Shown here in pieces: positions 41,150-48,668 of a stretch of 64,000 nt of DNA. Below the pieces are notes generated by a model, which made no database searches, was not told where the DNA came from, and saw nothing but the letters and a program-made list of their open reading frames with translations. Origin of the DNA: Henriciella sp. (lineage in GTDB: Bacteria; Pseudomonadota; Alphaproteobacteria; Caulobacterales; Hyphomonadaceae); assembly GCA_013214545.1 (NCBI GenBank), contig JABSQB010000016.1, forward strand, positions 1 through 64,000, read 5' to 3'. Position 1 is the stretch's first letter. Each line of letters begins with the position of its first letter. The position numbers and the translations under genes are program-made.

Positions 41150-42976
41150 CTAGTACCGTAACCGAATACCGACGGAACCGGATAGACCCGGCGTGCCATA
41201 GCCTCGAATCTGTTGATATTGTTCGTCAAATAGATTCTCGACCCGTCCAAATAGCTCAACGTTCTCTTTGAGATCGTAGCTGCCGCTCAGATCTACGCGA
41301 GTCCAGCTATCGACCACATTGCTCCCGTCCGGCTCTTCGCCATTATAGCGGACGAGTACGACACCCGAGAATGGGCCATCCGGGTCCAGCGAGAGACGGA
41401 TATCGCCTGAATGCTCCGGCTGGCGGCGGAGCGGATTACCGTTAGTGTCAGCAGCGTCGATATAGGCATAGCCGATGTCGACACTTGCCCATTCGGTCAG
41501 CTCTGCGCGTCCCGTTAGTTCGATGCCCGTGGATTCGACCATCGCTTCGTTGAAGTAACCGGTCGAGGCGAAGCTGATCAGGTTTTCGATATCGGTGTCG
41601 AACACGGTCACGCTGGCTGCCAACCGGCCGTCTTGCGACCGCCAATCAATCCCTACATCAAAGGCTTCGGAGGTCTCCGGCTGCAGGTTCGGATTTGGCG
41701 CCGCAAACCCTCCGCCTGACAATTGGAATAGAGTCGGCGCTTTGAAGCCTTGCCCCCAGCTGGCCCGGAAGGTCCATTGTGGATTTGGGTTGTATGCCGC
41801 AGCTGCGCGCCCGGTCGTCTCCGTGCCGAAACTGTTATGGTCATCCACGCGAATACCAGCCGTCAGGGTCAGAGCATCAGTGGCTTTCAGCTCATACAAA
41901 CCAAACAGTCCGTCTATGGTCGTTTCATTGCCGTCAAACTCGGTTTCTTCACGCTCTGCGCCAAAGGCCAGCGTATTGGCATCGTTCACGTCCAGCGTGC
42001 CTTGATAGCGATAGATCGTGCGATCCCCGGCGGCGCCAAAGCTTGGGGCACCATTGCTGAAATTTTGCCGATCAATCTCCGAAATCCCGACCAGCAAGAG
42101 ATTATCGAGACTGCCACCGAACAGCATGCCGGTCAGAGAGACATTACCTGACACTTCCTCGGTTTCTGACACATTAGGCAAATCCCCAACGCTTTGCGGC
42201 GCGCCCGAAACAAAACCATCGAAAGCGGATTCAGCATCGGTCCAAAGGATGTCAGCAGACAAGCGCGCATCACCGCCCAGGTTCAGTCCGCCTTTCGCTG
42301 ACACGGTCAGGGCGTCATAAGGATCGTCTTCGGTATTGCCATTGTTTTCATCGGCTTTTGAGATGCCGTCTGAGTCAGTTGCGGTGACTGCGAGGCGAAA
42401 GTCGCCAGCTTCAGATCCGTTCTCGACAGAGGCACCGCCGCGGAACGTGTTGAAGCTGCCATACTCAGCAAAAGCGGTGCCGCCGAAGCCGTCTTCCGGG
42501 CGTTTGGTCGTAATCGAGACAACGCCGCCAATTGCGTCGGTGCCCCACAAGGTCGATTGCGGGCCTTTGAGGATTTCAATCCGCTCAACATTCTCGGTAT
42601 CCACGCGGGCAAAGTTGAAGCCGCCGCCAGGTGAGGAGGGATCGTTCACCGGAATGCCATCGATCAGGACCAAGGTCTGCTCGCTTGAGGCACCGCGAAT
42701 CCGCACCGACGCAGAGCCGCCAAACGCGCCATTCTGGTTGATCGTCACGCCCGGCGCTGCGGCGATGGCATCAAGCACAAAGTCGACGCCAAGCTGATCA
42801 ATGTCGTCGGCCGTTATGATGCTGACCGATGATCCGATCTCGGTAGCGGTTTGGTTGAGACGTGAGCCTTCGACGATCACGGTGTCCAGGGTTGTAGGAT
42901 CGTCAACGGCCTGTGCCAGACCCGGCAAGGTGATGGAAAGTGAAACAGCGCTCAGCAGCGCGGTTTTGATAGACAT
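41150..42976 (-). CDS. btuB: TonB-dependent cobalamin receptor
   Basis: A 608-residue receptor, close to E. coli BtuB in size. Signal peptide ending L-P-G-L-A-Q-A near residue 24, TonB box region L-D-T-V-I-V-E-G-S, plug motifs V-R-I-R-G-A-S-S-E-Q-T-L-V-L-I-D-G-I-P-V-N-D-P and I-E-I-L-K-G-P-Q-S-T-L-W-G, then a barrel ending in G-I-R-L-R-Y. The ATG at 42976 has GAGGG upstream; an open frame to 43174 runs through the riboswitch and is not coding. It is the first gene of the riboswitch operon and imports corrinoids across the outer membrane. Confidence 0.93.
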   Translation of the reverse strand: MSIKTALLSAVSLSITLPGLAQAVDDPTTLDTVIVEGSRLNQTATEIGSSVSIITADDIDQLGVDFVLDAIAAAPGVTINQNGAFGGSASVRIRGASSEQTLVLIDGIPVNDPSSPGGGFNFARVDTENVERIEILKGPQSTLWGTDAIGGVVSITTKRPEDGFGGTAFAEYGSFNTFRGGASVENGSEAGDFRLAVTATDSDGISKADENNGNTEDDPYDALTVSAKGGLNLGGDARLSADILWTDAESAFDGFVSGAPQSVGDLPNVSETEEVSGNVSLTGMLFGGSLDNLLLVGISEIDRQNFSNGAPSFGAAGDRTIYRYQGTLDVNDANTLAFGAEREETEFDGNETTIDGLFGLYELKATDALTLTAGIRVDDHNSFGTETTGRAAAAYNPNPQWTFRASWGQGFKAPTLFQLSGGGFAAPNPNLQPETSEAFDVGIDWRSQDGRLAASVTVFDTDIENLISFASTGYFNEAMVESTGIELTGRAELTEWASVDIGYAYIDAADTNGNPLRRQPEHSGDIRLSLDPDGPFSGVVLVRYNGEEPDGSNVVDSWTRVDLSGSYDLKENVELFGRVENLFDEQYQQIRGYGTPGLSGSVGIRLRY

Positions 42977-43149
42977 GGGGATAGACCCTCTCAGCGCCAC
43001 GCCGCCCGGAAAATGGCGCACTGAAAACGACAGACTGACCTCACAGATGACTGTGCGAGCGGCCAGGCCAGGGTTTGCCGTTTCAAAGGAGAGGTCCTTT
43101 AAACCTTCCCGACCGCTGAGACTCTTCCCGGCCTCCGGACGAACGACGC

Positions 43150-43316
43150 GATGGCAGGTCTCCTGGCTCGCCAATCTTTGCTTTGGGCCGCCTTCCCAAG
43201 GATATCCTCAGTGGCATTGTGGCCTGCAGCTCCTGGCTAACAGTTGCGGGTACAGCGCCGGATTCACACCGGCTTCCCTCTTAGTCGCGGGTTATGGCGA
43301 CACCATCTGGCGCGCT
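43150..43316 (-). ncRNA. Cobalamin riboswitch
   Basis: Read on the minus strand, the canonical B12 aptamer boxes appear in order: GAGGGAAGCCGGTGTG (43265-43280), CCCGCAACTGT (43240-43250), GCCACTG (43209-43215), GGGAAGG (43191-43197) and AGCCAGGAGACC-type 3' box (about 43157-43168). Closing P1 bases GATGG/CCATC flank it. It sits in the 392-base space between cobO and btuB, upstream of btuB, and should turn the whole btuB-to-cobD operon down when adenosylcobalamin is high. About 170 bases separate the aptamer from the btuB ATG, room for an expression platform. Confidence 0.93.
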
Positions 43317-43368
43317 AGATGCTACAGGGTTGTGCGCTTGTCAAACCGCACTCGCGTCGCAGGTGAGG

Positions 43369-43968
43369 TCAGAAATCAAGACCGCGCTGGGCTTTGATGC
43401 CAGCCTTGAACGGATGCTTGATTTCGCGCATTTCGCTCACAAGGTCGGCATAGTCGCATAGCTGAGGTTTGGCGTCCCGACCGGTGAGGACAACGCTGGT
43501 GTTATTTGCGCGTCGGCGCAGTCCGTCCAGAACAGCTTCCGTCGACAGATAATCATAGCGCATCGCGATATTGATCTCATCCAGGACGATCAGATCATAC
43601 GCACCGCTCGACATCATCTCGTAGGCTTTGGCAAAGGCCGCTTCCGCCGCCTCGATATCCTTATTCTTGTCTTGGGTATCCCAGGTGAAACCATCGCCCA
43701 TCGTGTGCCAGTCGACGGTGCCGAGCTTGTCGAAGAACTGGCGCTCGCCGGTGACCCATTTGCCTTTGATGAATTGCACAACTCCGACGGATTTGCCCCA
43801 GCCGAGGGCTCTGACGATCACGCCAAACGCCGAGCTCGATTTGCCTTTGCCGTCGCCGGTATGCACCAGGATCAGGCCGCGATCCGGGTCGCGGGCTTCC
43901 TCGGTTTTGCGTTTTTGCTCGGCCTGCAGTTTTTGCATCTCGGCTTTGTGGTCGTCTGCGTCGCTCAT
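43369..43968 (-). CDS. cobO: Cob(I)yrinic acid a,c-diamide adenosyltransferase
   Basis: A 199-residue CobO/BtuR/CobA-type corrinoid adenosyltransferase that adds the 5'-deoxyadenosyl ligand. P-loop V-H-T-G-D-G-K-G-K-S-S-S-A-F-G near residues 34-48, V-V-Q-F-I-K-G, V-L-D-E-I-N near 130 and V-L-T-G-R near 165. The ATG at 43968 overlaps the phosphatase gene by 4 bases; a longer frame to 44205 lies inside that gene. It is the last gene of the cobT-cobS-cobC-cobO operon. Confidence 0.94.
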   Translation of the reverse strand: MSDADDHKAEMQKLQAEQKRKTEEARDPDRGLILVHTGDGKGKSSSAFGVIVRALGWGKSVGVVQFIKGKWVTGERQFFDKLGTVDWHTMGDGFTWDTQDKNKDIEAAEAAFAKAYEMMSSGAYDLIVLDEINIAMRYDYLSTEAVLDGLRRRANNTSVVLTGRDAKPQLCDYADLVSEMREIKHPFKAGIKAQRGLDF

Positions 43969-44501
43969 GCGCGCTCCTTTGCGATGTCCGGCAGGCGTAT
44001 AATCTCGCCGAAGTCTATTTCTGTCTGGAAATGGTGTGGTTCGCGGCCCTGCGCCAGCGCCGCGCGAATTACCCCTGCATGGGTGACGATCACGGTTGGG
44101 GTTTGGGTGGCTCGAATGTCCGAAAGCGCTGTATCCACGCGGGATTTCAGATCGCCAACAGATTCGCCTCCATGGGGACGGGCAGCGTAAAAGTCGCTTG
44201 CCCATTGGTCGAGTTCGGCGCGTGGAACCTTGTTCCAGGCGAGGTTTTCCCAGCGGCCGAAATTTAGCTCGGTCAGGCGTGGGTCTAGGCGGATCTTGAG
44301 GCCTGCGTGCGCAGCGATGTGGTCTGCGAGCAGGCGGCAGCGTTTCAGCGGGCTCGACACGATGGCGGCAATGTCCGGCAGATTGGCCAGCACTTGCTCA
44401 GCCTCTTGCTCAAAACTGTCAGCGACGTCGAGGTCAGTTTGACCATAGCAAGTGCCTGATTTCACTTGAGGTTTGGTGTGGCGCAGCATCAGGATAGCCA
44501 T
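43965..44501 (-). CDS. cobC: Histidine phosphatase, probable alpha-ribazole-5'-phosphatase
   Basis: A 178-residue phosphoglycerate-mutase-like histidine phosphatase. The phospho-accepting motif is L-R-H-T (an R-H-T variant as in CobC), with the second pocket residues S-S-P-L-K-R-C near residue 50, L-N-F-G-R-W-E-N and the late V-T-H-A-G-V-I-R. Placed between cobS and cobO with overlapping ends, it most likely removes the phosphate of alpha-ribazole phosphate or of adenosylcobalamin 5'-phosphate. Not to be confused with the decarboxylase also called CobC in other schemes. Confidence 0.88.
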   Translation of the reverse strand: MAILMLRHTKPQVKSGTCYGQTDLDVADSFEQEAEQVLANLPDIAAIVSSPLKRCRLLADHIAAHAGLKIRLDPRLTELNFGRWENLAWNKVPRAELDQWASDFYAARPHGGESVGDLKSRVDTALSDIRATQTPTVIVTHAGVIRAALAQGREPHHFQTEIDFGEIIRLPDIAKERA

Positions 44502-45250
44502 ATGACGAGCCCCACATAGAAGCCCAGTTCGCTAGCCTGCTGAACCGCGCCGAGCGTGTCGCCGGTATAGCCGTTCAGCTTGCGCTCGAACAGAAACCGC
44601 ATACCTGCATGACCGGCAGCAAGACCGATCAGACCCGCCGCCAGAGCGGTGATAGGCACCCAATGGGACGCGACCGCGAGCCCGATGAGGCCTGTCCCCA
44701 TAGCGAACAGCAAGCGACTGAGTGCTATCCCTTCAGCGACCGGTTTTGCTTTGCCGTCTGAACGCGCATAGCGGCTGGTCGTGATGACGATGACGCTCGA
44801 CAGGCGAGACAGTCCGTGACCCACAATCAGCGCCGCAACAATCCAAACTGAGGGCAGTGCGATCAGGGCCACGAACTTGATCGCCAGCGCCATAATCAAA
44901 GCCAGCGTACCATAAGTCCCGAGGCGGGAATCTTTCATGATGGCGAGCGCCTGATCCCGGTCATGTCCGCCGCCTATGCCGTCAAACGTGTCGGCGAGGC
45001 CATCCTCATGAAACGCGCCGGTGAGTAACAGCCCGGCGGCGATCGCGAAGAGTAGGGCGAGCGGGATCGGCACGATCAAGGCCGCGAGCCAGAACACGCC
45101 TGCGCAGATACCGCCGATCAGGAAGCCGACCAGCGGATAATAGCCCGCCGCCGCGTTCAGTCTTTCGGGCGTGTAGAGATTGCCACTCGGAATGGGGATC
45201 CGGGTCAAGAACTGCACGGCCAGCAGGAAGGTGGCGATCTGATTGCTCAT
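44489..45250 (-). CDS. cobS: Cobalamin synthase (AdoCbi-GDP ribazoletransferase)
   Basis: A 253-residue membrane enzyme joining AdoCbi-GDP and alpha-ribazole (phosphate). Family motifs: F-L-T-R-I-P-I-P near residue 15 and the acidic H-E-D-G-L-A-D-T-F-D-G-I-G-G-G with the following K-D-S-R-L-G-T-Y-G near 80-110; six or so transmembrane helices. It overlaps cobT by 4 bases (ATGA) and the phosphatase gene by 13 bases. Confidence 0.95.
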   Translation of the reverse strand: MSNQIATFLLAVQFLTRIPIPSGNLYTPERLNAAAGYYPLVGFLIGGICAGVFWLAALIVPIPLALLFAIAAGLLLTGAFHEDGLADTFDGIGGGHDRDQALAIMKDSRLGTYGTLALIMALAIKFVALIALPSVWIVAALIVGHGLSRLSSVIVITTSRYARSDGKAKPVAEGIALSRLLFAMGTGLIGLAVASHWVPITALAAGLIGLAAGHAGMRFLFERKLNGYTGDTLGAVQQASELGFYVGLVIWLS

Positions 45251-46260
45251 CCGGGACCGCTCACACCGGCCGATTCAAAACTCGCCATATCGCGCAGCAT
45301 CGCCGCTGCCGCTTTCACCAAAGGCCAGGCGAGGAGGGCGCCGGTGCCTTCACCGAGCCTGAGTTCGAGATCGAGCAAAGGCGCCGCACCAATCGCGTCG
45401 AGCACCCGTCTGTGCCCGGCCTCGGCCGAGCAATGGCCGTAGATGAAATTCTGCGCGCAGGCTGGCCTGATCTTCAGCGCGCACAAAGCCGCCGCGCTGG
45501 CAATGAAGCCATCGATGATAATGATCCGACCGGTGTCGCTGGCGCCCAGCATCGCGCCGCACATCATGGCGATTTCGAAGCCGCCATATTCTGTGAGCGC
45601 GGTCTTTGCGTCCAGCTCACCCGGCGTGCGCTGCGCGGCTTGTGCCAGCAGGTCTGACTTTCGTGCCAGGCCCGCATCGTCGAGGCCGGTGCCGCGCCCG
45701 ATCAGGGTTTCGATAGGCAGACCGAGCACTTTCGCAGAGATCAGACTAGCGGCGGATGTATTGCCGATCCCCATTTCGCCAAAACAGGCAACATCGCAAG
45801 TCAGCGCCCGGCCAATCTCTTCGCCTGAAGCGAGCGCCGCCTCCAACTGATCAGTCGTCATGGCCGGTTCGACAATGGCGTTGGCGGTACCCGGCGCGAC
45901 GCGTTTTTGGATCAGCGCCGGGTGCTCAATCGGTGCGCCCATGACGCCGGCATCCACCACCTGAACATCGGCCCCGACGCTGTTTGCGAAGACATTGGCC
46001 GCCGCGCCTTCGGAGAGGAAGTTCAGCACCATTTGCTGTGTGACTTCAGACGGGAAGGCGGAAACGCCCGCCGCTGCCATACCGTGATCCCCGGCGAAAA
46101 TGGTCAGGATACAGGTCTCGGCGCGGGGCGTCAGACTCTGCTGCACATGGGCGATCTGCGCCGCCAGAGATTCGATCACGCCGAGCGAGCCAACCGGTTT
46201 GGTCTTGTTATCAATTGTCGCGCGAACTGTTTCGGAGAAGGTCAATTTTGCGTTGCCCAT
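45247..46260 (-). CDS. cobT: Nicotinate-nucleotide-dimethylbenzimidazole phosphoribosyltransferase
   Basis: A 337-residue CobT that activates the lower-ligand base (usually 5,6-dimethylbenzimidazole) as alpha-ribazole phosphate. Motifs are G-D-H-G-M-A-A-A-G-V-S near residue 55, G-E-M-G-I-G-N-T-S-A-A near 170 and the catalytic Glu in L-R-L-G-E-G-T-G-A near 310. It is the first gene of the cobTSCO operon, 76 bases from the galK stop. No bluB (base synthesis) is visible in the window. Confidence 0.95.
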   Translation of the reverse strand: MGNAKLTFSETVRATIDNKTKPVGSLGVIESLAAQIAHVQQSLTPRAETCILTIFAGDHGMAAAGVSAFPSEVTQQMVLNFLSEGAAANVFANSVGADVQVVDAGVMGAPIEHPALIQKRVAPGTANAIVEPAMTTDQLEAALASGEEIGRALTCDVACFGEMGIGNTSAASLISAKVLGLPIETLIGRGTGLDDAGLARKSDLLAQAAQRTPGELDAKTALTEYGGFEIAMMCGAMLGASDTGRIIIIDGFIASAAALCALKIRPACAQNFIYGHCSAEAGHRRVLDAIGAAPLLDLELRLGEGTGALLAWPLVKAAAAMLRDMASFESAGVSGPG

Positions 46261-46336
46261 AATTGAAATGTGTACCGGTCCCCGAACCGCCCTTATTCAA
46301 TTGATGGGAACGCGTCCAGAGCGGATCTTGATTGAA

Positions 46337-47401
46337 TCAGACCTGCCAGGTGCCAGGATGGCGCGCGATGAAATCATCGATCCACTCGGCTGCGTCGTCA
46401 CTTTCAAGCAGTGCCACGATGCAGCCACCAAAGCCGCCGCCGGTCAGGCGAGCGCCATGTGCGCCCGTCTTCACCGCGTCGGCGATGAGCTCATCAATCT
46501 CCGGCGTCGACGCCTCAAAATCCACTGCATAAGAGCGGTGACTTTCGTTCATCAGGCGCGCAAATGTTGCCCGGTCGCCCTTGCGCATCGCGGTTGTGGC
46601 TTCCAGCGTGCGGGCATGTTCGGAGGTCACGTAACGCGCGCGCTTTTGCAGATTGGCGGGCAAAGCTGAGAGCGCTTCCATCTGGTCAGCATCAAGCAGG
46701 CAAAGGGCATCTGTGCCGAGCGCGTCAGAGGTTTGCTGGCATTCTTCAAACCGGGCCTTGTAGCGCCCGTCTGCCAACTCGCGGCGAATGCCAGAATGGA
46801 TAACGGCAAATGTCCAATCAGCCGGGATGTCGATCACGTCATATCGCAAATCGCTTGTATCGAGCGCAAGGGCTGAGCCGGGGCTGAGCAGGCCGACGGC
46901 CATCTGATCCATGATCCCGCAAGGCATGCCGATATAGTCATTCTCGACAGCGCGGGCGTGCTGCGCGATTGCAACCGGATCGACAGAGACCATAGCGAGG
47001 TCGGCGGCGGCGCGCAGAATGGCGGTGATCAGAGCTGCGGAAGACGAGACACCAGCGCCATCCGGCACATCGCTGTCGATGAACAAGTCGGTGCCGCCGG
47101 TATGCCAGCCAAGCGCCTCCGCTTTCCACAAGGCCCCGACGGCATAGTCGGTCCAGGATTGTCGCTTCGGATCACCAACGGGGCGCTTGACCCGGTCATC
47201 GAACCGCGTCGATTTGATCGCGATGACGTTGCCATCATTGGGGCGCAGCGCGATCTGCACCCGGCGCTCGATCGCAGCGGGCAGGACCGCGCCACCATTA
47301 TAGTCCGTGTGCTCACCAATCAGATTCACACGTCCCGGAACGGCGGCGATGGCGGCGGGGGGATGTCCGAATGTGTCTTCGAAGTTCGCTGCCAGGGTCA
47401 T
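46337..47401 (-). CDS. galK: Galactokinase
   Basis: A 354-residue GHMP kinase converting galactose to galactose 1-phosphate. The galactokinase signature G-R-V-N-L-I-G-E-H-T-D-Y-N-G-G is near residues 22-36, the ATP loop G-A-G-V-S-S-S-A-A-L near 115, and the C-terminal G-G-G-F-G-G-C near 320. The ATG at 47401 overlaps the galT stop by 4 bases; the longer frame to 47587 lies inside galT. It forms a galT-galK operon; no galE or galM is visible nearby. Confidence 0.95.
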   Translation of the reverse strand: MTLAANFEDTFGHPPAAIAAVPGRVNLIGEHTDYNGGAVLPAAIERRVQIALRPNDGNVIAIKSTRFDDRVKRPVGDPKRQSWTDYAVGALWKAEALGWHTGGTDLFIDSDVPDGAGVSSSAALITAILRAAADLAMVSVDPVAIAQHARAVENDYIGMPCGIMDQMAVGLLSPGSALALDTSDLRYDVIDIPADWTFAVIHSGIRRELADGRYKARFEECQQTSDALGTDALCLLDADQMEALSALPANLQKRARYVTSEHARTLEATTAMRKGDRATFARLMNESHRSYAVDFEASTPEIDELIADAVKTGAHGARLTGGGFGGCIVALLESDDAAEWIDDFIARHPGTWQV

Positions 47402-48480
47402 AGCGCACCTCGCAGCGCGTCTGCGGCCTGGTTTGGCATCACATCGACGGTGAACACGCCCGTGGCTTGCTCGACCGAGGCGAGATACTTCACCCGGTCC
47501 GGCGCGCGCAGCAGGGGATAGAACTGCGCCGTGAACTGGAATTTCCCGTCTTGGCCATATGGCGCAGCGTGCAGGCTGAGCATGCACGGCGTCTCGCGAC
47601 CGAAATAGGCATCATAGCGCTGGACTGTATCGCCGAGCAGATGCGCGAAACCATCGGCCTGCTCTTCAGTGAACGCCCACGGGCCCGAGACGGGCTCGAT
47701 CGCAGAGATCCAGACTTCAAACGGGAAGCGGGCAAACCGCGGCGCGTATGAGACGAGCCCGCCCGCCTGATTGATGTGATACGCGTCGCCCCACTGTTTC
47801 ACATCAGCGGCAAGGTCATAGCCTTGGTCGAACGCCGATGCGGCGGTCTGCTGCGGCTGAGGGATGATCGGGAAGCCGTAAATCTGACCGTGGGGATGGT
47901 GCAGTGTTACGCCAACTTCGTCGCCTCGGTTTTCAAACGGCAGAACAAAGGCGCAGCCCGCATCAAACATCGCCTGATAGCGGTCAATCCAGGCCTCGAG
48001 CAGGAGACGGCGACGCGCTTGGCCGAGGGTGGCGAGCGAGCCGGTTGAGTCAGGCGAATAGACAATCACCTCGCACGCACCGCTTGCGGCCTGCGTTTCG
48101 AGTTCTGATTTGGCTGGCTCTGGGGCGTCCGGAAACAGGCTCGGGAACCGGTTGGAGAAGACGGCAAGCTCAAACGCTTCGAATGGGATTTCCGTCAGCG
48201 GTGCGCCCGCTTTGCTAGGCGCCAGAGGGTTGGCAGCCGCGCTGGGCTTGAAGGTCCGGTTTTGGCGACCGGCAGCATAGATGGACCATTCACCGCGCAG
48301 GGGGTGGCGGCGGAGTTCAGAGCCTTCAACGCGTTGCAGGTCGTCGCCGGGCACGCGCGCCGCGTCGTGCCGCTCAAAGCCATACAGAAAGAGGTCGCGG
48401 CCATCGGATTTTCGATGGTGGCGGCGATGTACGTCCTTGCCGGAGACATCGCGGTCCAGGATCTTCCACTCATCGGTCAT
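47398..48480 (-). CDS. galT: Galactose-1-phosphate uridylyltransferase
   Basis: A 360-residue GalT of the Leloir pathway, exchanging UMP between UDP-glucose and galactose 1-phosphate. Recognised by the active-site H-P-H-G-Q-I-Y near residue 178 (nucleophile is the second His), S-N-R-F-P-S-L near 110 and the late H-A-A-P-Y segment. The N-terminal zinc C-x-x-C seen in E. coli GalT is replaced here by A-A-A-N-P-L-A-P, so this protein probably lacks that zinc site. It is the first gene of galT-galK and lies divergent from the alpha-galactosidase gene. Confidence 0.92.
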   Translation of the reverse strand: MTDEWKILDRDVSGKDVHRRHHRKSDGRDLFLYGFERHDAARVPGDDLQRVEGSELRRHPLRGEWSIYAAGRQNRTFKPSAAANPLAPSKAGAPLTEIPFEAFELAVFSNRFPSLFPDAPEPAKSELETQAASGACEVIVYSPDSTGSLATLGQARRRLLLEAWIDRYQAMFDAGCAFVLPFENRGDEVGVTLHHPHGQIYGFPIIPQPQQTAASAFDQGYDLAADVKQWGDAYHINQAGGLVSYAPRFARFPFEVWISAIEPVSGPWAFTEEQADGFAHLLGDTVQRYDAYFGRETPCMLSLHAAPYGQDGKFQFTAQFYPLLRAPDRVKYLASVEQATGVFTVDVMPNQAADALRGAL

Positions 48481-48571
48481 GGCAGGTCTTTCTGACAGAG
48501 ACGGGAGGCTCCCGGCAATTGAGACGTGTTTGAGCGTCGTATGCGATCAGGACGGAAATATCCATGCTGAT

Positions 48572-48587
48572 TGTTCGGATTCGATGA
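48572..48587. promoter_or_regulatory. Possible DeoR/GlpR-type operator between galT and alpha-galactosidase genes
   Basis: TGTTCG-GATT-CGATGA resembles the glpK-side palindrome TGTTCG-n4-CGAACA: the left half is perfect and the right half matches 4 of 6. It lies about 92 bases from the galT start and 81 from the alpha-galactosidase start. A single weak site. Confidence 0.35.
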
Positions 48588-48668
48588 TAAAATTTCCTAT
48601 TTCCAACATTCGTGCTTTTTGGCAGATCACAGATTGCAGCCTACGCCTGCGCGTTGAAAGAAGGTGAG

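Noticed and set aside
41146-41259. Longer N-terminus for btuF
   Set aside because: It lies entirely inside btuB; the lipoprotein signal begins at 41145.
42977-43174. N-terminal extension of btuB to 43174
   Set aside because: This stretch overlaps the riboswitch 3' end and leader; the signal peptide and ribosome site fit the start at 42976.
47402-47587. Longer galK frame to 47587
   Set aside because: It would run inside galT; the ATG at 47401 overlaps the galT stop by 4 bases and starts the family sequence.
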